62,350 nt of DNA, from NCBI GenBank assembly GCA_035645555.1, contig DASQMI010000090.1, positions 1-62,350 on the forward strand. Reading direction: 5' to 3'. A program made the translations under genes and the position numbers. The notes below the pieces were generated by a model. It searched no databases. It saw only the letters and a program-made list of their open reading frames with translations, and was not told the origin of the DNA. How positions within the stretch are numbered: position 1 is the first letter of the stretch; the number at the start of each line of letters is the position of its first letter. Shown piece by piece: positions 26,249 to 35,047 of this stretch. Source of the DNA: Lysobacter_F sp035645555. GTDB lineage: Bacteria; Pseudomonadota; Gammaproteobacteria; Xanthomonadales; Xanthomonadaceae.

Positions 26249-28240
26249 TTGCCCCGCTTTCCCGGCCCTCGCCGCCGCCCGCTGGCGGTCGCCACCTGTG
26301 TGGCCGCGCTCGCGATCGCGCCTGCGGTCGCCGCGCAGGACGCGCACACCGACGACCACGATCACCACGACGATGAAGTCACCGAGCTGGACAGCGTCGT
26401 CGTCGAGTCCACCCGCTCACGCCGGCGCGTGTCCGAAGAGCCGATCCGCGTCGAGGTCATCCAGCAGGAGGAGATCGAAGAGAAGTTGCTGATGACGCCC
26501 GGCAACATCGCCATGCTGGTCGCCGAGACCGGCGGCGTGCGGGTGCAGGTCACCTCGCCCGCGCTCGGCGCGGCCAACATCCGCATGCACGGCATGCGCG
26601 GGCGCTACACCCAGCTGCTGGCCGATGGCCTGCCGCTGTACGGCGGGCAGGCCTCGTCGATCGGCCTGCTGCAGATTCCGCCCACCGACCTCGGCCGCGT
26701 GGAGATCATCAAGGGCGCGGCGTCCGCGCTGTACGGCCCTTCCGCGCTCGGCGGCGTCATCAACCTGATCTCGCGCCGGCCGGGCGACGAACGCGAGATC
26801 GAGTTCCTGCTCAACCTCACCAGCCGCGACGGCCGTGACCTCACCGCCTACACCGCCTCGCCGCTGAGCGACACGTGGAGCTACTCCGTCGTCGGCGGCT
26901 TCCACGAACAGCGCCGCCACGACCTCGACGACGACGGCTGGATCGACATGCCGGCCTACGAACGCTGGACCGTGCGACCGCGCCTGTTCTGGGAGTCCCC
27001 CGAGGGCGCGAGGGCGCTGCTGACGTTCGGCGCGATGAGCGAGAACCGCGCAGGCGGCACGCAGCCAGGACGTGTGATGCCGGACGGCCAACCGTTCCCG
27101 CTGACGCAGGCCACCACGCGCTTCGATGCCGGCGCGGTGGTCGAGCTTCCGCTGGACGATGTGGACACGCTGTACCTGCGCGCCTCGGCGATGACCACCG
27201 ACCACCGCCACCGCTTCGGTGCAATCGTCGAGAACGACCGCCACGAAACCTTCTTCGCCGAAGCGGCCTACGCGTCCGCGTTCGGCGACACCACCTGGCT
27301 CGCGGGCGCCGCGCTGCAGTCCGACCGCTTCCGCTCGCGCGCGTTTTCCGCGTTCGATTACCGCTACACGGTGCCCGCGCTGTTCGCGCAGGCCGAGCAC
27401 GCGCTGCGCGAGGACCTCACCCTGGCCGGCAGCGCACGCTGGGACCACCACAGCGAATACGGCTCGCGCTTCAGCCCGCGCCTGTCCCTGCTCTATCGCC
27501 CCGGCGACTGGACGGTGCGCGCCTCGCTGGGTCGTGGCTTCCACGCGCCCACACCGTTCGTGGAGGAGATCGAGGCCGCGGGCCTGTCGCGTCTCGAACC
27601 GCTGACCGGGCTGGACGCGGAGACCGCCACCACCGGCTCGCTCGACGTGGGCTACGCCGCAGGTGCGCTCGAAACCCACCTCACCCTGTTCGCGTCCGAC
27701 ATCGAAGATGCCGTGCGGCTGGAGCCGGTGTCCTCGCCCGACGGCGAACGCGTCCGGCTGGTCAACACCGACGGCACCACCCGCACGCGCGGCAGCGAAC
27801 TGCTGCTGCGCTACCGCTGGCAGGACTTCGTCGTCACCGGCAGCTACGTGTTCATGGACGCGACCGAGCCCGACCCGGACGGCGCCGGCCGTCGCCGCGT
27901 GCCGCTGACGCCGCGCCACACCGGCGGCCTCGTCGCGATGTGGGAGCGGCACGGCCGCGGCCGGCTCGGCATCGAGGCGTACTACACCGGCACGCAGGCG
28001 CTGGACGGCAATCCCTACCGCCGCAGCGGCCGCCCGTACGTCGAGCTGGGCATCCTCGGCGAGATCGTGCTCGGCAAGGTGAGCGTGTTCCTCAACCTCG
28101 AAAACATCCTCGACGTGCGCCAGACCCGCCACCACCCGCTGACCCTGCCGCAACGCGCGCCCGACGGCCGCTGGACGGTGGACGCGTGGGCGCCGTCGGA
28201 CGGGTTCGTGGTCAACGGCGGCGTGCGGGTGAAGTTCTAA
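26249..28240 (+). CDS. TonB-dependent outer-membrane receptor with His/Asp-rich N terminus
   Basis: About 663 residues, starting at a TTG at 26249 that has AGGAA eight bases upstream and opens directly into a signal peptide (LAVATCVAALAIAPAVAAQD). Right after cleavage comes a metal-binding-like stretch, HTDDHDHHDDE. The plug domain (~45-160) shows ELDSVVVESTR, a TonB box-like segment, then NIRMHGMRGRYTQLLADGLPLYGG and LYGPSALGGVINL. The barrel ends in GGVRVKF with a C-terminal Phe. The His-rich tail suggests zinc or copper as substrate, comparable to ZnuD-like receptors, but ligand choice cannot be proven. No Zur-type operator was recognised. Confidence 0.88.
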   Translation: MPRFPGPRRRPLAVATCVAALAIAPAVAAQDAHTDDHDHHDDEVTELDSVVVESTRSRRRVSEEPIRVEVIQQEEIEEKLLMTPGNIAMLVAETGGVRVQVTSPALGAANIRMHGMRGRYTQLLADGLPLYGGQASSIGLLQIPPTDLGRVEIIKGAASALYGPSALGGVINLISRRPGDEREIEFLLNLTSRDGRDLTAYTASPLSDTWSYSVVGGFHEQRRHDLDDDGWIDMPAYERWTVRPRLFWESPEGARALLTFGAMSENRAGGTQPGRVMPDGQPFPLTQATTRFDAGAVVELPLDDVDTLYLRASAMTTDHRHRFGAIVENDRHETFFAEAAYASAFGDTTWLAGAALQSDRFRSRAFSAFDYRYTVPALFAQAEHALREDLTLAGSARWDHHSEYGSRFSPRLSLLYRPGDWTVRASLGRGFHAPTPFVEEIEAAGLSRLEPLTGLDAETATTGSLDVGYAAGALETHLTLFASDIEDAVRLEPVSSPDGERVRLVNTDGTTRTRGSELLLRYRWQDFVVTGSYVFMDATEPDPDGAGRRRVPLTPRHTGGLVAMWERHGRGRLGIEAYYTGTQALDGNPYRRSGRPYVELGILGEIVLGKVSVFLNLENILDVRQTRHHPLTLPQRAPDGRWTVDAWAPSDGFVVNGGVRVKF

Positions 28241-28327
28241 GCGACGCAGCTCGGAGCATGGCAGCGCGCGGTGTCAAACAGCCCGTCCGCGACTCGACAG
28301 TGCGCAGCAGGTCGCCCATGCCCGGAG

Positions 28328-28355
28328 CAAAGAAAGGCCCCGGATCGCCGGGGCC
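28328..28355 (-). terminator. Probable terminator of the csbD gene
   Basis: An eight-base stem ggccccgg / ccggggcc with an ATCG-type loop, followed on the minus strand by TTTCTTT. It lies ~85 bases downstream of the csbD stop. In the plus direction the T-run is missing, so it should stop the minus-strand transcript. Confidence 0.65.
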
Positions 28356-28439
28356 TGTAGAGGGATCGCGCGGCTTCATGCCGCGGCCGGAAGGGCCAAT
28401 CGGGTCAGGCGCGAGCGCCTGCCCGACGGACACCCAGAC

Positions 28440-28628
28440 TCAACGCGGATCGGCGCCGCTGTCGCGGGCGCGATCGCGCGCCTCGCCGTATTCCTTTTCC
28501 TTCTCGCCGAGATCCTGCTGGGCACGGCCCTGGCGCTCACGCACCGGGTTGTCGGTGATGTCGCCCACGATCTCGTTGACCTTGCCTTTCAGGCTCTCCT
28601 TGCTGCCTTCCTTACGATGACGGTCCAT
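28440..28628 (-). CDS. CsbD family stress-response protein
   Basis: A 62-residue hydrophilic protein, highly charged, with the CsbD signature GSKESLKGKVNEIVGDITDN followed by RERQGRAQQDLGEKEKEYGEA. The family is induced by general stress in many bacteria; the molecular role is unknown. The start ATG at 28628 is preceded by GGAGGTAAAACC, a clear Shine-Dalgarno. It stands alone, with its own downstream hairpin. Confidence 0.9.
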   Translation of the reverse strand: MDRHRKEGSKESLKGKVNEIVGDITDNPVRERQGRAQQDLGEKEKEYGEARDRARDSGADPR

Positions 28629-28799
28629 GGTTTTACCTCCGACAGAGCGCAGGAGTGCGCATGGACCTGTCTAGCTCGTGGGCAGTTCGGATGCCGTGAG
28701 AGATGCGAGAAGCGCACGTGACGTGGCGCGGCAGCGGCTGAGACCGCACGCATCGCGGCCCGCAAGCCGCCCGCACGCGCATCATGCGAGGCGAACGAT

Positions 28800-29393
28800 T
28801 CAGCCGTCGGCGCGTTCCAGCGCCGCACGCGTCTCGCGGCTGATCACCTCCGGCTCGCGCAGCGCGCGTCCGCTGGCATCGAAGAACGGCGAGACGCGCT
28901 CGCGGCGCAGCTTGGCGCCGAGGATGCCGGCGACGATGCGCAGCCCGCCGAGCGCGAATCCGAGCGGCGTGGCGCGCACTGGAGCGGTGGCGGATTGCGT
29001 GTTGAGCACGATGCGGTCGCGCGGCCCGAACGTCGCGTCTACCGCCTGCGACGGCGCACCGAAGCACGCGGTCACCAAGCCCACGTAGGGCACCTTCGGA
29101 TCGCGCGGCGTGTTGCCCAGCGGCGTGCGGCAGCACGCTGCATACCAGCGCAGGATGCCCTTCGGGCTGAGCGACATGCACACCACCTGCTCGCTGCCCT
29201 GGGTGAACCGCACCGCCGCCGGCGCAGCCGGCACCACGTCGGTGCCGCCCGCGGCATCCAGCACACCGGGCACGCCGAGGAAGCGCGCGTACGCCCGGCA
29301 ATCCTTGCAGTAGCACGTCGCCCGCGTGTACGCGCGGCCGGCGTCCAGCTCGCCTTGCACCGTGCCGCAGCGGCATTGCAGGGGCAGCTTCAT
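28800..29393 (-). CDS. DUF6151/GFA-like zinc-site protein
   Basis: A 197-residue protein starting at the ATG at 29393 (MKLPLQCRCGTVQG), with GGAGGAG just upstream. It has the Cys pattern of glutathione-dependent formaldehyde-activating (GFA)-like domains: CRCG near residue 7 and CYCKDC near residue 27, plus a later ACC motif (YAACCRTPLGN) near 88. GFA-like proteins bind zinc; DUF6151 members have no proven activity. A decayed copy of its 5' third lies at 31156-31332, beside the nuclease-STAND gene. No membrane segment or signal peptide. Confidence 0.72.
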   Translation of the reverse strand: MKLPLQCRCGTVQGELDAGRAYTRATCYCKDCRAYARFLGVPGVLDAAGGTDVVPAAPAAVRFTQGSEQVVCMSLSPKGILRWYAACCRTPLGNTPRDPKVPYVGLVTACFGAPSQAVDATFGPRDRIVLNTQSATAPVRATPLGFALGGLRIVAGILGAKLRRERVSPFFDASGRALREPEVISRETRAALERADG

Positions 29394-29583
29394 CGGGCAC
29401 TCCTCCATCGCGTCTTCGCGGCGAGCGAGCGCGTCGCCCGCCTCGGTCGCGTGAGGATAGAGGAGCCCAGCGAAGGACGGCGCTCACGGAGCGCGCGCCA
29501 CTCGGGGGTGACTTCGACGCTCGCGCCACCGCCCGCCAGCGGGACAGGTGGCGCGCGCCATGAACCGCGACGCGGCCGGGCGA

Positions 29584-30165
29584 TCAGAGCGACGCCGTGC
29601 CCGCCTGTGCAGGCCCCGCGTAATCCACCACCAGCGACACCCGGCGGTTGGGTCGTCCCGCCTCGCCGGTCGCGCCCTCGCGCACCTGGCGGTTGCGGTC
29701 CTCGCCGTAGCTCACCGTGCGCACCTGGTGCTCCTGAAGGCCGCCGGTGCCGATGAGGTATTCGCGCACGGCCTCCGCGCGACGCTGGCCCAGGCGCTTG
29801 TTGTAGGCCGCGCTGCCGGACGGATCGGCAAAGCCTTCCACCGTCACCAGCACTTCCGAAGCGCTGCTGCGCACCGCCCGCGCGAAGTCGTCGAGCAGCG
29901 GCTTGTCCTCCTCGGACAGCACCGCGCTGTCGGTTTCGAAGTGCGCCATCGCGTCCACGCGCACGCGCCCGGCCAGCTGCGTCACCAGCGCGTCGTGCTT
30001 CTGCGACAGCGCGGTGAGCTGTTCCTGCAGGCGGGCATCGACGGCGCGCAACTCCGCAATCGTGCTGTCGAACTCGTCGCGCTTGACGTAGTTCGCACAG
30101 CCGGAAAGCGCCAGCGTGGCCAGGGACGCGGCCAACACGGCACGGCGCAGGGCAACTCGGGACAT
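29584..30165 (-). CDS. OmpA-like peptidoglycan-associated lipoprotein
   Basis: About 193 residues from the ATG at 30165, which follows AAGGAGA. A lipoprotein signal ends in LALSGC with the lipidated Cys near residue 22. A coiled coil follows (EFDSTIAELRAVDARLQEQLTAL). The OmpA C-terminal domain (~75-190) shows HFETDSAVLSEEDKPLLDDFA, VEGFADPSGSAAYNKRLGQRRAEAV and PNRRV, so the peptidoglycan-binding Asp and Arg are present. It probably tethers the outer membrane to murein as a minor Pal-like protein. No tol genes are nearby. Confidence 0.87.
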   Translation of the reverse strand: MSRVALRRAVLAASLATLALSGCANYVKRDEFDSTIAELRAVDARLQEQLTALSQKHDALVTQLAGRVRVDAMAHFETDSAVLSEEDKPLLDDFARAVRSSASEVLVTVEGFADPSGSAAYNKRLGQRRAEAVREYLIGTGGLQEHQVRTVSYGEDRNRQVREGATGEAGRPNRRVSLVVDYAGPAQAGTASL

Positions 30166-30644
30166 GGTGGTCTCCTTGCAGAAGGACGGTGCGCCTGCCG
30201 CCCGACGCCCTTTCGGCTGGGGCAACGCAGGAACCCCGGGACTAAGCGCGCACCGTCCAGTTGGGGGAGATGGCTGAATCGCACGCGCGCCGTGAAAGCG
30301 GCGTACCGCGAAGCGTCAGATTGTGACGCTTCGGGTCATCGTTCACGGACGAGCCAGAAAGCCGGCGCTCGCTGAACACCTGCCGCTCGTCAGGTTCGGG
30401 GACACAACGCGCGCCCCGCCCGCCCGTGCCGACTCGCCGCCGGGCAACACGAACGGGCGGGCGTTGAGCAAAGGTGGACGGGGGAGATGCGAAGCAGCGG
30501 GGTCGAGACCGCTACTCGCGACAACAAAAGTCCAGGAGCGCTGCGCTTCCCTGGGCTACGCGGGCTGACCGAATTCGCGGCAACGCCAGTCAGGCGGTGA
30601 AAGCGAGCCTGATCCCGCTTGGACGCGGCTCCTCGCTCGCGGCC
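30166..30644. other. Intergenic region with a short inverted repeat
   Basis: About 479 bases with no supported gene between the OmpA lipoprotein and the next minus-strand gene. It contains the inverted repeat at 30310-30332 and the promoter region of the lipoprotein. Short frames on the plus strand lack ribosome-binding sites and any conserved pattern. Confidence 0.5.
30310..30332. repeat. Inverted repeat
   Basis: Perfect nine-base arms GAAGCGTCA and TGACGCTTC around a five-base centre, about 145 bases upstream of the OmpA-like gene. No T-run follows on either strand. It could be an operator for a dimeric regulator; no protein can be named. Confidence 0.5.
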
Positions 30645-30923
30645 TCAAACGCGCCCGAGACTGCGCGCCGACGCGATCGCCGCCCGCAGGACGCGGAGGT
30701 ACGCCACACGGTTCCCCGCGGCCTGGCTCGCCGCGGTCTCCAGCCCCTCGACATACGCCGCCACCAGCGTGGCCGCGTTGTACTGGTCGCGCAGCTCGTC
30801 CATGGTCTGGGACACTGCCCCGCGCACGTGCCAGTCCACGTTCATGCCCTTTTCGGCTTGATTGGCAAGCTCGACGACGCGCAGCACATGCGGCGTCACC
30901 AAGCCGGCGACCGTGACCCTCAT
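30645..30923 (-). CDS. Small hypothetical protein
   Basis: A 92-residue protein starting at the ATG at 30923, preceded by AAGGAGGGTG, one of the best ribosome-binding sites in the window, which decides the start. The sequence is mostly helical (RVVELANQAEKGMNVDW, ETAASQAAGNRVAYLRVLRAA) and soluble, without Cys motifs or signal peptide. I do not recognise it. It is the last gene before the acquired region and its promoter lies in the DUF6151 relic zone. Confidence 0.55.
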   Translation of the reverse strand: MRVTVAGLVTPHVLRVVELANQAEKGMNVDWHVRGAVSQTMDELRDQYNAATLVAAYVEGLETAASQAAGNRVAYLRVLRAAIASARSLGRV

Positions 30924-31155
30924 CCGTTTCACCCTCCTTTCGTCACGCCAGTAGCCTAGCGCGGCAGGCCCGCCACGTGGAGCAGGACCGGGCCGTGCAT
31001 GCTGACGCTCGTTTTTCTTCCGCCAGGACTCAAATCCAGCTCTGGAGACCACTGGACGTCACGCTCGAGCGCGCGACTGGGACCGCGCGAGGCAAAGGTT
31101 CTGCGGAAGGCCGTCCCCCCCTGCTTCTCCAACCCGCACCCTTTAGCAAGGCGAC

Positions 31156-31332
31156 TTAAATCCAATGGGGCGTGGACAAGCTGCTCTTTCCTCTCGCCCT
31201 CCGCACGCCGAGGAACCATGCGTACGCGCGGTAATCCTTGCAAGCAACCAGTCGCCCGCGTACAGGCGCGACCACCATCCACTTTGCCTTCACCACGCCG
31301 CAGCGGCATGCAGAAGAGAGCTTCACATTCAT
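31156..31332 (-). pseudogene. Decayed 5' fragment of a DUF6151/GFA-like gene
   Basis: The frame starting at the ATG at 31332 reads MNVKLSSACRCG... and then CKDYRAYAWFLGV, matching the first ~45 residues of the intact gene at 28800-29393 (MKLPLQCRCG..., CKDCRAYARFLGV). In the middle, the matching amino acids (GRACTRATG) are in a shifted frame, so small compensating indels have occurred. Two of the zinc Cys positions of CYCKDC are lost. Similarity ends near 31195 and a stop follows at 31156. The remaining ~230 bases to 30924 show no clear match. It lies 49 bases beyond the 3' end of the nuclease-STAND gene. Confidence 0.75.
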
Positions 31333-31380
31333 GCTTGGTGGGCTCACCACCTGCCCAGATCGCACTAACGCGCCGATAAT

Positions 31381-34167
31381 CTAGTCTGCTGCTGGCTGTG
31401 CCCGCACCATCTCTAACCGCACTCTCGCGTCGCGTCGAAAGACGTCTTGCAGCCACTGAACCCACTGCTGTAGTGCGCTGCCGTATCGACGTTTACTCGC
31501 ATCGGAAAGCGGCGCGCTCGTCAGAGGAACCAATAGTTCACCCACGGTATTGGCGGAGGCCCCGGGATCGCGATGCAATAATGTCCAGGCCGCTTGCACT
31601 GAAGGTTGGGCATATACTTTCAACGCAAGCCAAAGCTCAAGGCTTGAACCCGGCGGTTGCTCCAAAATTACCGGCTGAGCCGTAGATGGAACCAAGCGCA
31701 GACTTCGCAGGACATATAGAGCGTTCCGATCGAGCCTTGGGTCGACTGGACCGCCCCTGATGAGGCGCTCGATCAAGGAGACCACGCGCCCTGGAGAGGC
31801 CTCCCCCTTAAAAACACGCGCCCCCCTCCGGGACCTCTGCTCGATGCGCAATTCATCGAAGCCCGCGAGTGGCGCCGCTTTCGCATTGTGCGAAACGGCC
31901 CTCTGAACATCGACCGTGAGGATCCCAAGCGCTTGCTGCCAACTTAGCCACCGCACTATTGCCCCATGAATTGTACTCGTCTCGTAGGACGACGAGTCAA
32001 AGCTAGGAGCTAGAATCGACTCCACTGAATCGAACGGCACTTGTTTGAAACCCGGGCCAAAATGCTCCACCAACACCCGAAGAAATGCGTGAGAACTAAA
32101 GAATCTCATCATTGCCGCTACCGACTGAGCGGGACGCCCGTGAATCAGTCGAACGCGAAAGTTTTTTCGGTCGTACTGACAAACACCCATCATCACAAGA
32201 TCTCGTGCAATGTTATCTAGCGTACCCTGCTGGAGACCAAGACGTTTACTGAGCGTACTTAGATGAACATATGCAGTCGCCAGCTCCTCAAGCACCTTGC
32301 GCGCGGACGCAGGCGAGGAAACCGGTATATAGCGCATTGGGATCGCGGGAACTTGCTTGAAAAGAACATAATCCCTAAAAATGTCCCAATAAACCACCAA
32401 CTTACCAGCATTACGCAACACAAGGCGACGAGCCATGAGAGCATCGACCGTCCTGTGTCCGAATTGCTCTACGATTTGAAAGTTATCCGCAGGGGATTCT
32501 TTCGCGATCTTCTCCAGGCAAGCCACTTGCGCGACATTAAGATCCGACAAGTCCTTCTCAAATAACGCTTGAACATCTAATGCACGCTCAAACAACTCTC
32601 TCTGTCTCGCAGGCTGAGCTTGCAAAACGCGAAACACGTGAACGCAGAGCTTCTTAAGAAGCCAAGGATATCCTTGGCTATGCTCCGCCAACAATCTCCT
32701 CAACCAAACCTCAATCGGTTGCTTAAGTTCCCTGGAGAGCCTACTTAAGAGTTTGCTTGTATCCTGGCGAGAGAATAGCGGCAGCTCAAACTCACGCCTC
32801 CTGTCTGCGAACGAATGCCACACGTGGTAGGCAGGATGATCAGTCGGAATTGTCCCATCGGTCTTCCAAGAAAATCCAAGAACTATATTTTCGGCAGCAG
32901 ACTCGACAGCCGTACACAAAGCCCTCACCTGGACAAAAAGATCCGCAAGTTCTTGCTTAGTTGTGATCTCTTCAAATTGGTCAAAAAATAGCACAACCAC
33001 TTTCTTTGATGACTTCAGCTGGGCAAGCGCCCCCTGCACTGTTTCGTCCGCGAACGGCTGGCCTGCTGACGTAATCCTAAAAATCGGGTCACCCTCCAAA
33101 AAGCCGGCTTGCGCGGCCTCTTCTAGACATTTTTTAAGGGCTAGTTCTGGATAGCGCGCAGAGCTTGCCGTTCGGCAGTCGACAGCGTAGAGGAACACCC
33201 TTCCGTTTAGAGGCTTGCTTGTACACAACGAGCGCAGCTTGATGAGAAAGGAACTTTTTCCCCATCCTGACGGAGCCTTGATAGCTAGCAGACGAGTAGC
33301 AGTCGAGCCCTCAGCGACACTGGTGAGAAAACCAACGATATCGGTTAGCAGTGAATCTCGGCCGACGAAGTCTGTTGGTCGCGACGGCCTGTAATCAGCC
33401 CAATCATCCGCAACCGGAACCGGCGCAATATTATCCAGTTCAGCCCTCAACGCAGCATCCTTAAGGGCACTGACGGCAGCTAGCTTCTCCTGCCCCGCCA
33501 CCCACGTTAAGTCACGCAAGTTGGAATCACGTTCATTCAACTGTTGGACAATCCCCTCGTTGGTGACGGGGGCTCCAGTCTTGGCGTCGAACACGAGTAC
33601 AGTATCCGACACGCCTGAAGCCTCACCCAAAACCGGCACAGCCCAATACTCACCAATGTCGGTAAGCAAAAGTGTTCTGTTATTAGTCGCAGTAACTAGA
33701 GCAGGAATACCCAAACGACTTGGATGCACAACCTCGTTTGTGTCAACGAGCAGCTGGACGAGCTCGACCGGCCCATAGACCCGTAACTTCTCAGCCTTGT
33801 CAGGAGAGCGTCGAATCGTTTCAACGAGCCCATTTGCGTCCTTGCTTAGCTCGCTGGTTGTAATAAGCCAAGCACCGCGGTAGTCGTGAGACCACAGATT
33901 GCCTAGCATCTTTGTAATCACGTCAGCCGCAATTTTGCGGTCACGGTATGCCTTACATTCAACAAGGATACGGCTCGCCGCCTGCTTCTGCTGCGCGATG
34001 ATATCGAGCTCACATCCCGTAACCCGAACTTCCGCGCTGATTTGCTCGTACTGAAGGGTCACCAGGACTCTTTTTGACAGCGCCTCCAGCAGGTCGCCAC
34101 GTTGCTTGCTCGTGTCTCCGTCCTTGACCGTGACTTCGATAGCAATATCTAGTCCTTTGAATGCCAT
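31381..34167 (-). CDS. Mrr-like nuclease fused to STAND NTPase; candidate anti-phage protein
   Basis: A 928-residue three-part protein. Residues ~20-140 form an Mrr-like PD-(D/E)XK nuclease: Asp ~55 in GCELDII, then Glu ~70 and Lys ~72 in LVECKAY, followed by GAWLITTSEL as in Mrr-type restriction enzymes. A linker leads to a STAND-class NTPase (~265-560): the entry motif DFVGRDSLL, Walker A APSGWGKSS at ~298-306, Walker B VVLFFDQFEE with Asp ~396, the pattern of the nSTAND1 group. The rest, to 928, is helical with a winged-helix-like part (~630-690) and no known catalytic motif; it may be the sensor. Effector-STAND-sensor order is that of Avs defence proteins. It is clearly AT-richer than its neighbours, has no partner gene, and lies between two gene relics. 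Confidence 0.8.
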   Translation of the reverse strand: MAFKGLDIAIEVTVKDGDTSKQRGDLLEALSKRVLVTLQYEQISAEVRVTGCELDIIAQQKQAASRILVECKAYRDRKIAADVITKMLGNLWSHDYRGAWLITTSELSKDANGLVETIRRSPDKAEKLRVYGPVELVQLLVDTNEVVHPSRLGIPALVTATNNRTLLLTDIGEYWAVPVLGEASGVSDTVLVFDAKTGAPVTNEGIVQQLNERDSNLRDLTWVAGQEKLAAVSALKDAALRAELDNIAPVPVADDWADYRPSRPTDFVGRDSLLTDIVGFLTSVAEGSTATRLLAIKAPSGWGKSSFLIKLRSLCTSKPLNGRVFLYAVDCRTASSARYPELALKKCLEEAAQAGFLEGDPIFRITSAGQPFADETVQGALAQLKSSKKVVVLFFDQFEEITTKQELADLFVQVRALCTAVESAAENIVLGFSWKTDGTIPTDHPAYHVWHSFADRRREFELPLFSRQDTSKLLSRLSRELKQPIEVWLRRLLAEHSQGYPWLLKKLCVHVFRVLQAQPARQRELFERALDVQALFEKDLSDLNVAQVACLEKIAKESPADNFQIVEQFGHRTVDALMARRLVLRNAGKLVVYWDIFRDYVLFKQVPAIPMRYIPVSSPASARKVLEELATAYVHLSTLSKRLGLQQGTLDNIARDLVMMGVCQYDRKNFRVRLIHGRPAQSVAAMMRFFSSHAFLRVLVEHFGPGFKQVPFDSVESILAPSFDSSSYETSTIHGAIVRWLSWQQALGILTVDVQRAVSHNAKAAPLAGFDELRIEQRSRRGARVFKGEASPGRVVSLIERLIRGGPVDPRLDRNALYVLRSLRLVPSTAQPVILEQPPGSSLELWLALKVYAQPSVQAAWTLLHRDPGASANTVGELLVPLTSAPLSDASKRRYGSALQQWVQWLQDVFRRDARVRLEMVRAQPAAD

Positions 34168-34465
34168 ACAGACTCCGTTCTTCTAGAACTACGTGAGTTG
34201 ACAGCTGAATCAACGTAACTGTTCGATTGCGCGATACACCCGCGAGCGATCGGAGAAAGGGCCAGCGGCCTGGATCTTCTGAGATTAGGGACGAGCGACG
34301 AGTGACTGCGGGAATCCGCAACGCTAAAGCGCCCGTTGGGTGAACCCACCCGTAGTTTGTAACACTGTCCATCTCCCGCAGTCTTGTCGGTCGGCCACTT
34401 TGGCCGGCTTTCGGCCCAGAGAATATCTCACCGGCCAAATCTGCGGTTATCGCGAGACGCAGACA

Positions 34466-34496
34466 AAGAAACCGCCCGCAAAGCGGGCGGTTCTTG
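34466..34496 (-). terminator. Copy of the mutase terminator
   Basis: The stem accgcccgc / gcgggcggt with an AAA-type loop, read on the minus strand and followed by TTTCTTTG. It is the same hairpin as at 35048-35078 and sits at the same distance from the relic mutase stop codon. It shows that the duplicated block includes the terminator. Confidence 0.75.
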
Positions 34497-34520
34497 TAGG
34501 GCTATCGCGCGGAGGCGGGT

Positions 34521-34841
34521 TTACATACTCCGCCGGTACTCGCCACCCACGTCGTACAGCGCGTGGCTGTTCTGGCCGAGGCTGTGGGTCTTCATCGCGT
34601 CCATCAGCGCCTCGAACACGTTGCGGCGGTCGCGGGCGGTCTTCTGCAGGAAGCTCAGGCCCCAGCGCGAGTCCGCCAGCGGGTTGCGCAGCTGCTGATA
34701 GGCGGATGTTAGCGATCTGCTGGCCCTTCTCTTCTTTCGCGGAGCGGATCAGCTCGATTTCGGTGACACCGGCGCACTCCTTGGGCGGAGAGGTGTTGAA
34801 GCCGGTAAGCCGCAGGGAGCCGTCGTGCTCCTTCTGCGCAG
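34521..34841 (-). repeat. Diverged copy of the icmF 3' end (relic copy)
   Basis: This block matches 35100-35426, the last ~105 codons of the intact mutase gene, with scattered substitutions, one two-base deletion near 34704, and an in-frame six-base deletion near 34770. The stop codon (complement of tta at 34521-34523) corresponds to the intact stop. Similarity ends abruptly near 34841, where unrelated sequence begins. The divergence suggests an orthologue from a related genome rather than a fresh duplication. Confidence 0.85.
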
Positions 34842-35047
34842 GCTTTCTCCGCACATCGACCATGCCGCGGACACTGAAGTGCCGTGCGAGAAGCGCCATG
34901 GTCGGGGCCGCCACGCAGGCGACCACAAGCAGCCACCAAACTTTCGACCGCATGCCCCCTCCCTGGATGCCAAGCCGCCCAGGCATACGCCCACAGGCCT
35001 GCGTCCTGCCGAGCATAGCGCAGGACTGGCACGCCACAAGAGGCCCC

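Larger units (their letters stand above)
34447..34953 (-). pseudogene. Chimeric frame: membrane segment joined to a relic of the mutase 3' end
   Basis: The ATG at 34953 follows a strong GGGAGGGGG ribosome-binding site and opens 40 residues of new sequence with one transmembrane helix (VWWLLVVACVAAPTMALL). The frame then runs into a copy of the icmF C terminus (KEHDGSLRLTGFNT, EIELIRSAKEEKGQQIAN). A two-base deletion near 34704 shifts it out of the mutase frame, and it ends at 34447. The lost frame still encodes the mutase tail up to YDVGGEYRR and a stop at 34521. It could be a degraded gene end, or a small membrane protein that is still translated. Confidence 0.6.

Noticed and set aside
30323..30568. 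An 81-codon plus-strand frame in the gap upstream of the OmpA-like gene
   Set aside because: No ribosome-binding site or recognisable pattern, and it runs through the non-coding gap.
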